Source of the DNA: UBA961 sp014191195
GTDB taxonomy: Bacteria > Bacteroidota > Ignavibacteria > Kapaibacteriales > UBA961
Length of the DNA stretch: 64,000 bases
Reading direction: 5' to 3'
Assembly (NCBI GenBank): GCA_964204605.1
Contig: OZ123195.1
Location: forward strand, 2,108,001-2,172,000
Shown here: in pieces, positions 8,593 through 16,964 of the stretch
How positions within the stretch are numbered: the first letter of the stretch is position 1
Layout: each line of letters starts with the position of its first letter
Made by a program: the position numbers and the translations under genes
The notes under the pieces: generated by a model
Database searches by the model: none
Seen by the model: only the letters and a program-made list of their open reading frames with translations
What the model was told of the DNA's origin: nothing

Positions 8593-10059
8593 ATGAAAGA
8601 TTTATGTTCACATACATCGAATATAAGGGCAGGATCTCTTTTTAAAGATTCTGCCCTTTTATATACTATGATAGCCATATTATTCAGCTGTGTTTTATTA
8701 TTGCAATCTTGTGGTACTTCTCGTTCGGCAGCATCATTAAGTAGCCTAGATTTACAAAGTGAAGTCACAGACTCTACCCGACCTTCTTTGCTTCTTACGG
8801 GTACCAAACCGATAGAAAAAGCAGATATTCCTACGCTGGCCATGGAAATAACAAGAATTGAGACCAATTCTTATCCTAAAGAAATTAGATTGTTTGCAAA
8901 AATATATGATTCAACAGGTAATTATATAACAAACTTAGCTCCTCCTTATCGAAAAGACATGAAATATTGGGGTGCAATAAAAGAGAAATTAGGTAGACAG
9001 AAAGTAATTATAGATAGCTTTACTGTAAGAGAATATGGGGATGCAGATTCTATACCATATGCAATCATGCTGAGTGTAGATTTTAGCGGCTCTATGAATG
9101 GAATAATGGATGCGATATCTATGGGGACAGAGCTTTTTGTAAATATGAAACAACCACAAGATAGAATTGGTATTTCTACATTTAGTAAAGATTATATTCT
9201 TAAAGTTCCAATGTGGCGTGATAAAGAGATAATCTTGAATAAATTTAAATCTACCTTTTTACAAGGACAAGGCTATTATTCTGCTTTATATGATGCAATT
9301 CTGAAATCTATGGAACAGTTTACCTCAGAATTACCAGATACAGTTCCAAGAGTGTTGGTGGTATTTTCAGATGGTGAAGATAATTATTCAAAAACCAAAT
9401 TGAAGCAAATCCTAGACTCAGCAAAATCTAATAATATCCATATTTTTACTATTGGATTTGGCTATCCTAATGATGAAATTTTATCAATTATTGCTAAATA
9501 TTCGGGCGGTAAATATTATAAAGCACGTACAAAAAAAGAATTAATGGATGTGTTTTTAGATATTTATCGTAGCCTTCGAAATTTTTATAAAATTAGTTAT
9601 AAGGCTCCTGAGTATTATGGATTGCATAAAGTTAACATATCCTTAATTCCTCAAAATGACACTATCGTTGCTGATGGAGAATATGATACAGCACCTTTAG
9701 GCCCTGGTTTTGACGTCTCAGACAATTTTAAATACCCAATTCAATTTGATTATAATTCTGCGATAGTTAGAGATGAATCTTTAAGAAGGATTGATGAATT
9801 GGTAGAATTGATGGAAAGATATCCCAAGTTAAGACTCGAAATTCAGGGTCATACAGATAATATTGGTGGCGAAGAATTTAATCAGCGTTTAAGCGATGCT
9901 AGGTCTAATGTAGTTATGACAGAGATGCTTAAAAGAGGTATAGAATCTAAAAGATTAAGAGCTCGTGGTTTTGGTATGACGCAACCTTTGGCTCCAAATG
10001 ATTCCGAAATGAATCGTGCATTAAATAGAAGAACTCAATTTATTGTGCTTGCTAAATAA
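8593..10059 (+). CDS. VWA-domain and OmpA-domain lipoprotein
   Basis: Probable outer-membrane lipoprotein that can bind both a metal-dependent partner and peptidoglycan. The lipobox LLQSC puts the lipidated cysteine at C40; an internal ATG at 8668 would give a more usual 15-residue signal. A von Willebrand factor A domain follows, with the metal-site motif DFSGS (163-167) and VVFSDGEDN. The last 100 or so residues are an OmpA-like domain (LEIQGHTDNIG, NQRLSDARSNVV, NRRTQF), known to bind diaminopimelate in the cell wall. 488 residues. The following SDR gene starts 16 bp after its stop codon. Confidence 0.88.
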   Translation: MKDLCSHTSNIRAGSLFKDSALLYTMIAILFSCVLLLQSCGTSRSAASLSSLDLQSEVTDSTRPSLLLTGTKPIEKADIPTLAMEITRIETNSYPKEIRLFAKIYDSTGNYITNLAPPYRKDMKYWGAIKEKLGRQKVIIDSFTVREYGDADSIPYAIMLSVDFSGSMNGIMDAISMGTELFVNMKQPQDRIGISTFSKDYILKVPMWRDKEIILNKFKSTFLQGQGYYSALYDAILKSMEQFTSELPDTVPRVLVVFSDGEDNYSKTKLKQILDSAKSNNIHIFTIGFGYPNDEILSIIAKYSGGKYYKARTKKELMDVFLDIYRSLRNFYKISYKAPEYYGLHKVNISLIPQNDTIVADGEYDTAPLGPGFDVSDNFKYPIQFDYNSAIVRDESLRRIDELVELMERYPKLRLEIQGHTDNIGGEEFNQRLSDARSNVVMTEMLKRGIESKRLRARGFGMTQPLAPNDSEMNRALNRRTQFIVLAK

Positions 10060-10075
10060 AGTAGATATACAAAGT

Positions 10076-10858
10076 ATGAATATTAGATTAGATGGTAAAA
10101 CAGCCTTAGTGTGTGGTAGTTCTCAAGGAATTGGGCTTAGCATAGCTATGATGCTTGCAGAATCAGGTGCAAATATTATTGCATTTGCTAGAAATAATCA
10201 TTCTTTAGAATCACTTGTTGCTTCATTGCCTAATAATGGCAATCAATTTCACAGGGCTTTGGTAGCTGATTTTTCTTCTTTGGATGAAGTAAAAAAAGCA
10301 CTTAAAACGATAGAAGATATTACTATTCATATATTGATTAATAATACTGGTGGTCCACCTCCGGGTAATATATCAAATGCACATTCACAAGAATTCTATG
10401 ATGCATTTACTCGATTACTTGTTTGTAGCCACGAAATAACAATGCATGTTCTGCCGGGTATGAAAAAAGAAGGATGGGGTCGAATTATTAATATTATTTC
10501 AACTTCTGTTAGGCAGCCATTGGATGGTCTTGGAGTATCCAATACAATCCGTGGGGCAACAGCAAGTTGGGCTAAAACATTATCTAATGAAGTTGCAGCT
10601 TATGGAATTACTGTCAATAGCATTTTACCAGGGGCTACAAAAACTGGTCGTTTAACTGGTATTTTACAAAAAAAAGCGGCTGATAATAATATTTCAGTAG
10701 AAGAAGCATCGGTGTTGATGGCACAGGAAATCCCCATGAAACGATTAGCAGAACCAAAAGATATTGCTGCATCTGCTGTCTTTTTATCATCAGATTTTGC
10801 CTCTTATATTACTGGAATTACTCTATTGATCGATGGCGGGCGAACAAAAGCTTTGTGA
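10076..10858 (+). CDS. Short-chain dehydrogenase/reductase-like protein lacking the YxxxK motif
   Basis: Rossmann-fold SDR of about 260 residues. The nucleotide loop is GSSQGIG, followed by LINNTGGPPPG and a C-terminal FLSSDFASYITGITLLIDGG, all as in 3-oxoacyl-ACP reductase-like proteins. The usual catalytic Tyr-x-x-x-Lys is missing: the segment reads GVSNTIRGATASWAK. This matches a known subgroup of BKR-like SDRs with an imperfect catalytic tetrad, so reductase activity should not be assumed. The ATG at 10076 is preferred over an upstream TTG inside the previous gene. Its stop overlaps the next start as TGATG. Confidence 0.85.
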   Translation: MNIRLDGKTALVCGSSQGIGLSIAMMLAESGANIIAFARNNHSLESLVASLPNNGNQFHRALVADFSSLDEVKKALKTIEDITIHILINNTGGPPPGNISNAHSQEFYDAFTRLLVCSHEITMHVLPGMKKEGWGRIINIISTSVRQPLDGLGVSNTIRGATASWAKTLSNEVAAYGITVNSILPGATKTGRLTGILQKKAADNNISVEEASVLMAQEIPMKRLAEPKDIAASAVFLSSDFASYITGITLLIDGGRTKAL

Positions 10859-11664
10859 TGAATAGACCTATAAGAACATATATAGCTGCATTTAAAAGTG
10901 GTATATCTACATTGATGGAATATCGAATAGATTTTTTAACAAATAGTACTTTATCATTATTGATTCATGCTTTTGTGCAAATTCTTTTGTGGGAATCTGT
11001 GTTTAAATCAAAAGGGCAAGGGGCTATACAAGGTTATACGGCCGATTCTATGTATATGTATATTTGTTTTGTTTCTTTATGCACTATATTAACAAGAAGT
11101 GGTAGAATAGAAAGAGGTGTAGGAGACGAAATAAGAAATGGAGACTTAAATAAATATTTACTGAAACCACTTTCTCATTTAGGATTTTCGGGGGCTATGG
11201 TTGCAGCTGAAAAAGTGGGAACATTGCTATTTGCTTTAATAATATTTCCTTTCTTTGTTTTCTTTACCACATATCATATACAAATAGCTGGTACTATTTG
11301 GGGTATGCTGATATTATTAACTGCAATAATATGTAAATTTTTTATCTCGATGGCAATAAGCTACTTAGCATTTTGGTATGAAGAAACTTGGACATTTCAT
11401 ATAATTCTTGATATAAGTATGGTTTTTTTGTCTGGTGCTATGTTGCCATTATCAATGTTACCTGCTTGGATACTACCAATTTCAAATCTCCTCCCTTTTC
11501 AATATTTTGGATATATTCCAGGAGCCTTGGCAAGCGGTACAATCTCAATATCCCATGCACCACTCTATCTATTCATGAGTATTCTTTGGTGCATAATATT
11601 TTGGATGATCACCAAAAGTATTTGGTTTTTAGGAATGAGAAAATACGGTGCTTTTGGAGGCTAA
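10858..11664 (+). CDS. ABC-2 type transport permease
   Basis: About 268 residues with six hydrophobic helices and the ABC-2 permease pattern (GDEIRNGDLNKYLLKPLSH between helices 2 and 3, then GAMLPLSMLPAWILPISNLLPF). It resembles the large group of uncharacterised ABC exporter permeases that usually occur as two permeases plus an ATPase; neither partner is in this window. The ATG overlaps the SDR stop codon (TGATG), so translation is probably coupled. Its last 36 bp overlap the convergent HpnE gene. Confidence 0.82.
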   Translation: MNRPIRTYIAAFKSGISTLMEYRIDFLTNSTLSLLIHAFVQILLWESVFKSKGQGAIQGYTADSMYMYICFVSLCTILTRSGRIERGVGDEIRNGDLNKYLLKPLSHLGFSGAMVAAEKVGTLLFALIIFPFFVFFTTYHIQIAGTIWGMLILLTAIICKFFISMAISYLAFWYEETWTFHIILDISMVFLSGAMLPLSMLPAWILPISNLLPFQYFGYIPGALASGTISISHAPLYLFMSILWCIIFWMITKSIWFLGMRKYGAFGG

Positions 11665-12987
11665 TACTGCATTAGCAGCATGATATCCACTAATTGCAGC
11701 GCCTTCTAAAGTGGCTGGTAATTTGGTATTAGTCCAATCTCCGGCAATAAACAGTCCTTCAATATCAGTATAAGGTGAATGTCTTTTATTTTCTATCTCT
11801 GGTGTGGCTAAAAAAGTTGCTTGTTTTTCCTTAATTACTTTCCAGTGTAATAACTTCGCATGTTTAATTGAAGGAAAACATAGTTTTATTTCCTGTAAAC
11901 ACTGTATTGCAATTGATGTACCCTCATCATCAATAGAGTTATTTCCTGCACTCACAGTACAAGATAATAGGGTAGAGCTTATATTGTTTTGCATAAAAGC
12001 ATTTTTATGAAAAACCCATTGTGTATTGGTTCCTAATAATGCAGCAAACTCTATATTAGGAAATTCTACATCTATCCACAAATACACAGAAATAATTGGT
12101 GAAAATGTATACTGATCCAAGGCTTCATAAAATGTATATTCTTTGCATTCTTTATGTATTATGCGTTTTATGCTTTTAGGTGGAATTGCCATAATTATAG
12201 AATTCGAATGGTATATTTCTCCAGATTTAGTAAGAACAGCGCTTGGTTTTTTGTCTTTAAATACTACTTCTTCTACTAGCTCACCAAGTTTGATAATACC
12301 ATTGTGCTCAGCAAGCCAATCAGGAAAAGGGGACAATAAATCAGATAATCCAACTTTTGGAAGAATAAGCGTAGAAGCGTCTTTTTTTCCTAAAAATGCA
12401 AGAGTTAATACTTGTACAAAAAGAGAAGCAGCAACTTCTTTGGGATGACCATTTAAAGTGGCAAGAATAATGGGTGTCCACAAAATATCAATACAATGTG
12501 CAGATTGATTTTCTGATAATAAAAACTCAAATGCAGTTAGAGAACCAGATTTTGCGAATCCTAAACGAATACGTATTGCAAAGTAAAGAGCTGAAATCTT
12601 CTCTGATAAAGATAGTTTTTTTAGATTCATAATACCAAAAGCCACACCCAAAGCACCAGGAAATACATCTGCTTTTAAGATGTCAGAATGTCCATCTGAA
12701 TACATAAATGGCACAGATAAATGATGCTGTCTATAAAGTAAACTATCGGTTTTAAGAGTAGATAAAATGTTTAAAAAATGAGTATAACAACCCATCAAGG
12801 CATGTTGTCCATTATCAATACAATCCCCAGATTGTTTATCTATAAAAGAACGAGCTCTTCCACCAATATATAAGGTTGATTCTAATAAAAGAACACGCTT
12901 ATTATGTTGAGCCAATAATAAAGCAGATTGTATTCCAGATACTCCGGCACCTATCACAATACAATCAAAGATATTGTCATTATTCAT
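11629..12987 (-). CDS. hpnE: FAD-dependent amine oxidase/desaturase family, likely hydroxysqualene dehydroxylase
   Basis: Flavoprotein of 452 residues. The N-terminal FAD site is GAGVSGIQSALLLAQ, followed by LESTLYIGGRARSF and DNGQHALMGCY; the C-terminal FAD-contact stretch is GDWTNTKLPATLEGAA. NGQH.LMGCY together with this C-terminus is typical of HpnE, which reduces hydroxysqualene to squalene in hopanoid or sterol synthesis; carotenoid desaturases are the closest alternative. HpnC, HpnD and squalene cyclase genes are not in the window. The gene is convergent with, and overlaps by 36 bp, the ABC-2 permease gene. Confidence 0.78.
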   Translation of the reverse strand: MNNDNIFDCIVIGAGVSGIQSALLLAQHNKRVLLLESTLYIGGRARSFIDKQSGDCIDNGQHALMGCYTHFLNILSTLKTDSLLYRQHHLSVPFMYSDGHSDILKADVFPGALGVAFGIMNLKKLSLSEKISALYFAIRIRLGFAKSGSLTAFEFLLSENQSAHCIDILWTPIILATLNGHPKEVAASLFVQVLTLAFLGKKDASTLILPKVGLSDLLSPFPDWLAEHNGIIKLGELVEEVVFKDKKPSAVLTKSGEIYHSNSIIMAIPPKSIKRIIHKECKEYTFYEALDQYTFSPIISVYLWIDVEFPNIEFAALLGTNTQWVFHKNAFMQNNISSTLLSCTVSAGNNSIDDEGTSIAIQCLQEIKLCFPSIKHAKLLHWKVIKEKQATFLATPEIENKRHSPYTDIEGLFIAGDWTNTKLPATLEGAAISGYHAANAVLASKSTVFSHS

Positions 12988-13091
12988 GAAAAAAATATCA
13001 ATAAATGAAAATCACAAGCAAATTACACCCTTGTTTTAAGCATAAGAGTAAAGAAGCTAAGAAATTATTTCTTTTCACGCAAAATTCATTG

Positions 13092-13099
13092 TATTTTTG
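13092..13099 (+). promoter_or_regulatory. Probable -7 promoter element of tRNA-Leu
   Basis: TATTTTTG matches the TAnnTTTG consensus; TTTC at 13068-13071, 20 nt upstream, is one base off the TTTG -33 element. The spacing to the tRNA 5' end (about 35 nt) is suitable. Confidence 0.5.
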
Positions 13100-13133
13100 T
13101 GCTCTTTGCAAATTCAAATTGTAAAGATTGATT

Positions 13134-13214
13134 GCGGATGTGGCGAAATGGCATACGCGCCAGACTTAGGATCTGGTGGGGCAACCCGTAGGAGTTCGAG
13201 TCTCCTCATCCGCA
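13134..13214 (+). tRNA. tRNA-Leu (anticodon UAG)
   Basis: Class II tRNA. The acceptor arms GCGGATG (13134-13140) and CATCCGC (13207-13213) pair fully. The anticodon stem CCAGA/TCTGG encloses loop CTTAGGA with anticodon TAG at 13167-13169, reading CUA/CUN. A long variable arm (TGGGGCAACCCG) and the T-arm AGGAG-TTCGAGT-CTCCT complete the cloverleaf. CCA is not encoded. A small TCCCG/CGGGA hairpin at 13228-13244 may end the transcript. It stands alone ahead of tig. Confidence 0.97.
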
Positions 13215-13279
13215 CTTAACTTATATATCCCGAATTGAACGGGAATTCTATTTAATGATTCATATCTAAGGTACTATCT

Positions 13280-14734
13280 TTGGAAACTAACGTTGTTTCG
13301 ATTGACTCATGCACTCAAGAAGTTACATTTACTTTAACTTCAGAGGACCTTATACCTCATTTTGAGCGTGCCTATCGTGAGGCTCAGCCTAATCTAGAAA
13401 TCAAGGGTTTTCGTAAAGGCAAAGTACCATTGCCAATCATTAAGCAACGATTTGGGCGTCAAATCGAAAATGATTCATTGATGAATGTTGCAGATGATGA
13501 GTTTAAGAGCTATACACGTAATAATAATATTCGTGTAATTGGCCAGCCTCAACTTATGGATATGAAAAAGGAATCTGATGGCACTGTAGCATATATCATT
13601 CGATTTGATACAATACCAGAATTTGAATTGGGTTCATATGAAGGGCTTGAATTATTAAAACCAGTACATACTGTTAATGATGATGAAGTAGATGCAGTTG
13701 TTCAAGACATGCTTGTTAAAGCTGCAGTTCATACTCCAGCAGATAAAGCAGATGATAATTTGCATACAGTACATGTTCGCTTTATTAAAGTGGATGATGA
13801 AACCGGCAAACCAATTGAAGGTGTGGAAGCTGAAGAAAATACTATTTTCTTGAACCATCCGGATTTAGATGGCTTTTTGAGAGATTCACTAATAGGCAAA
13901 AAAGTTGGTGAAAAAGCAACATATATTGATGCTCCTGAAAGTGACAATTCTAATCCAGATAGATTTGATGTAGAAATCTTAAAAGTTGAAAAACTTGTCA
14001 AACCAGAACTCAATGATGCATTTGCGAGTGCATATTCAAATGGACGTTTGAATTCTGTGGATGAACTATATCAAGATATTAGAAAGTATAATAATACAAT
14101 GCTTGAAAATGAAACTAGAAAAGAGCTAGAAGTTCAAGTTGTAGAACAAATGAGTACACAGCATACCTTTTTAGTACCTAAAGCAATTGTTCAAGATGTT
14201 ATGGTAGGCATGCTTGAGAATTTAAAAAAACAACAAAAAGATAATCCTGAAATTCAAAACATGAATATTTCGGAAATGGAAGATGTATTTCGTCCATATG
14301 CAGAACAAACAGCCAGATGGGAACTTGTTCGCGATAAAATAATCGAAAAAGAGGGAATTCAATTAGAAGAAAATGATATCATTCCATATATGGAGTATTA
14401 TCGACAAAATTCTAAATTGAATGATGATCAAATTCTTTCATTCTTAATGAAAGAAAATAATCTAATGGGATCTATCATTGCCAGAAAAGCAATGGATAAA
14501 ATATTAGAGAAAGCAATAATTACAGATACAGATCCTGAAACATATTTCAAGCAAAAAGAACTACATGCAGGAATGTTTGGTGGTTTGGATGATATTGAAG
14601 CAGAAATATCAAATGATGACGATACAAAGCCAACAAAAAAATCATCTAAAACTGCTAAATCATCAAAAAAAGATGAATCAGCAGATGATGAAAAACCTAA
14701 ACGTAAAAATAAAGCTAAAACATTAGGTGAATAA
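13280..14734 (+). CDS. tig: Trigger factor (ribosome-associated chaperone)
   Basis: Binds the ribosome at the exit tunnel and shields nascent chains. The ribosome-binding loop is GFRKGKVP (43-50), followed by a peptidyl-prolyl isomerase-like middle domain and a helical C-terminal domain. The start is TTG at 13280: a stop lies in frame at 13256, no ATG or GTG precedes the conserved N-terminus, and AAGG sits at 13268-13271. At 484 residues it is longer than E. coli trigger factor because of a lysine/serine-rich charged tail of about 35 residues. clpP and clpX follow in the canonical order. Confidence 0.96.
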   Translation: METNVVSIDSCTQEVTFTLTSEDLIPHFERAYREAQPNLEIKGFRKGKVPLPIIKQRFGRQIENDSLMNVADDEFKSYTRNNNIRVIGQPQLMDMKKESDGTVAYIIRFDTIPEFELGSYEGLELLKPVHTVNDDEVDAVVQDMLVKAAVHTPADKADDNLHTVHVRFIKVDDETGKPIEGVEAEENTIFLNHPDLDGFLRDSLIGKKVGEKATYIDAPESDNSNPDRFDVEILKVEKLVKPELNDAFASAYSNGRLNSVDELYQDIRKYNNTMLENETRKELEVQVVEQMSTQHTFLVPKAIVQDVMVGMLENLKKQQKDNPEIQNMNISEMEDVFRPYAEQTARWELVRDKIIEKEGIQLEENDIIPYMEYYRQNSKLNDDQILSFLMKENNLMGSIIARKAMDKILEKAIITDTDPETYFKQKELHAGMFGGLDDIEAEISNDDDTKPTKKSSKTAKSSKKDESADDEKPKRKNKAKTLGE

Positions 14735-14799
14735 ATTTTAGATTTCCTTTAGAAAAAGAATTGTTGTTAATTCACTAATCATTTATTAGAGCTAATTTT

Positions 14800-15414
14800 A
14801 TGATGAACCAGCTAGTTCCGATGGTTGTTGAACAAACAAGCCGCGGCGAAAGAGCATATGATATATATTCACGTTTGTTAAAGGATAGAATCATTTTTAT
14901 TGGCACGCCAATTGATGATCATGTAGCAAGCCTTACTGTTGCTCAATTACTATTTTTAGAAAGTGAGGATCCAACCAAGGATATTAATATTTATATTAAT
15001 TCACCGGGTGGAAGTGTTACATCAGGCATGGCGATTTATGATACAATGCAGTTTGTTAGGCCAGACATAAGTACTATTTGTGTTGGGATGGCTGCTTCTA
15101 TGGCTCAGGTATTATTATGTGCAGGAACTAAAGGAAAAAGATATGTTCTTCCTAATTCCAGAATTATGATGCATCAGCCTTTAGGTGGAACGCAAGGTCA
15201 GGCAACAGATATAGAGATTTATACCAAAGAAATGCTAAGAATAAGAGAAATGTTATATACTATTATTAGCAATCACACTGGTAAAGATCAAAAAACGATT
15301 TTAAAGGATGCAGATCGCGATAATTATATGAGTGCAGTTCAAGCCGTAGAATATGGTATCGCAGATAAAATTCTTGAAAGACGTCACGAGGAACTAGTAA
15401 AAAAACCGATTTAA
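14800..15414 (+). CDS. clpP: ATP-dependent Clp protease proteolytic subunit
   Basis: Self-compartmentalised serine protease that works with ClpX. The catalytic triad is visible at the right spacing: S100 (GMAASMAQ), H125 (MMHQPLGG) and D174 (DRDNYMSA). 204 residues, normal length; the first residues are probably removed as a propeptide. Two adjacent ATGs (14800 and 14803) are possible starts. It lies between tig and clpX, with a terminator-like hairpin after it. Confidence 0.98.
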   Translation: MMNQLVPMVVEQTSRGERAYDIYSRLLKDRIIFIGTPIDDHVASLTVAQLLFLESEDPTKDINIYINSPGGSVTSGMAIYDTMQFVRPDISTICVGMAASMAQVLLCAGTKGKRYVLPNSRIMMHQPLGGTQGQATDIEIYTKEMLRIREMLYTIISNHTGKDQKTILKDADRDNYMSAVQAVEYGIADKILERRHEELVKKPI

Positions 15415-15432
15415 CCTTAAAGAATAGATTTT

Positions 15433-15469
15433 ATGGCGTGGCGGAATAGTTCGTCTCGCCATTTTTTTT
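15433..15469 (+). terminator. Rho-independent terminator after clpP
   Basis: ATGGCG (15433-15438) pairs with CGCCAT (15457-15462) and is followed by eight T (15462-15469). An alternative inner pairing TGGCG/CGCCA uses the same 3' arm. It separates clpP from clpX, so clpX may be partly independent. Confidence 0.75.
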
Positions 15470-15511
15470 CAATATAAGTGTTGAAAAGATTTACAATGAT
15501 TTTATAGATAT

Positions 15512-16807
15512 ATGAATAATTCTTCCGGAACTTCTAAAGGTGCAATTCACTGTTCATTTTGTGGCAGAGGATCATCAGAAGTAACAAACCTTATAGCTGG
15601 AAAAGATGTATACATATGTGATATATGTATTTATACATCTGCAGATATTTTGAAGCAAAATTCAACACCTGTAGCAGCTGTTACATCTAAAAGTAAGAAA
15701 ACAGCTTTGTTAAAACCATCTGATATTAAATCTAAATTGGATGAATATGTTATTGGGCAAGAAAAAGCTAAAAGAACTTTATCTGTAGCAGTATATAATC
15801 ACTATAAAAGAATAAAATCTCAAAGTATTTCTGGGTTTTTAGAAGAAGTTGAAATCGAGAAAAGCAATATTATGTTGGTTGGCCCAACAGGAACAGGAAA
15901 AACATTATTGGCTAAAACATTAGCTAGAATATTAGATGTTCCTTTTGCAGTTGCTGATGCCACAACAATTACAGAATCTGGATATGTAGGCGACGATGTA
16001 GAAACGATCCTTGTTCACTTATTGCAAAGTGCTGATTATGATGTAGAGAAAGCAGAAAGAGGCATAGTATATATTGATGAAATAGATAAAATAGCAAGAA
16101 GATCAGATTCTCAAAGTATTACAAGAGATGTTTCAGGTGAAGGCGTTCAACAAGCACTTTTAAAATTGTTAGAAGGTACTGTTGCAGGCGTACCACCGCG
16201 CGGTGGACGCAAACATCCAGAACAACCATTGGTGTATGTAAATACAAAAAATATTCTTTTTATCTGTGGTGGTGCATTTGACGGAATAGAAAAGATCATT
16301 GCAAGAAGAATGAATGCCAAAACAATAGGATTTAGCTTTAATTCTCAGCAAAATGTAGAAGAATCTGATGCACTTTTATCATTGGTAGAATCTAAAGATT
16401 TATTAAAATTTGGATTTATTCCAGAATTAATTGGTCGTTTACCTGTTATAGCTCCATTAACACCATTATCCGATGAGGCTATGTTAGATATTCTTACAAA
16501 GCCAAAAAATGCTTTAGTAAAACAATATCAAAAGCTATTTAAAATGGAAGAATGTGATTTACATTTTTTACCAGAAGCTCTAATGGAAATAGTAGAAAAA
16601 GCTAGAAATCGTAAAACAGGTGCTAGAGGACTAAGATCAATAATTGAAGAAATTATGTTGCCTATCATGTTTGACTTACCTGATAAAAAGAATATTAAGC
16701 ATTGTACCATTAACAAAGCTGTTGTTCAAGAAGGTATAGAACCATCTTATGAGGCAGTTGCTGAGAAGCAAGCTTCAAGTAATAAATTAAAAAAAGCATT
16801 GAAATAA
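15512..16807 (+). CDS. clpX: ATP-dependent Clp protease ATP-binding subunit
   Basis: AAA+ unfoldase that recognises tagged substrates and feeds them to ClpP. The N-terminal zinc-binding domain has C14, C17, C36 and C39 (CSFC...CDIC). Walker A is GPTGTGKT (124-131) and Walker B IVYIDEID (D189/E190). GYVGDDVE is the pore loop, and the sensor region and C-terminal small domain (TGARGLRSIIEE) are present. 431 residues, normal length. Confidence 0.98.
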   Translation: MNNSSGTSKGAIHCSFCGRGSSEVTNLIAGKDVYICDICIYTSADILKQNSTPVAAVTSKSKKTALLKPSDIKSKLDEYVIGQEKAKRTLSVAVYNHYKRIKSQSISGFLEEVEIEKSNIMLVGPTGTGKTLLAKTLARILDVPFAVADATTITESGYVGDDVETILVHLLQSADYDVEKAERGIVYIDEIDKIARRSDSQSITRDVSGEGVQQALLKLLEGTVAGVPPRGGRKHPEQPLVYVNTKNILFICGGAFDGIEKIIARRMNAKTIGFSFNSQQNVEESDALLSLVESKDLLKFGFIPELIGRLPVIAPLTPLSDEAMLDILTKPKNALVKQYQKLFKMEECDLHFLPEALMEIVEKARNRKTGARGLRSIIEEIMLPIMFDLPDKKNIKHCTINKAVVQEGIEPSYEAVAEKQASSNKLKKALK

Positions 16808-16876
16808 AGTCTTAAACTTATATTGATTTATTTGAATTTACCATAAATTTCTTTTCTTGTGAACACATCATAACTC

Positions 16877-16908
16877 TTTGTGTTTAAAGGTTGAACTTCT
16901 TACTTTTG
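16877..16908 (+). promoter_or_regulatory. Bacteroidota-type promoter of mreB
   Basis: TTTG at 16877-16880, exactly 20 nt, then TACTTTTG at 16901-16908. This is a full match to the -33 TTTG / -7 TAnnTTTG consensus described for Bacteroidota primary sigma factors. It lies about 57 bp before the mreB ATG. Confidence 0.75.
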
Positions 16909-16964
16909 TGAAGCTATTTGTGTATTGCAAATAGATACTGATTTCATTATTGTGCGAGAATAGA

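Noticed and set aside
15433..15469. tRNA-like GTTCG sequence after clpP
   Set aside because: Only a hairpin with a T-run; no acceptor or anticodon arms. It is the terminator.
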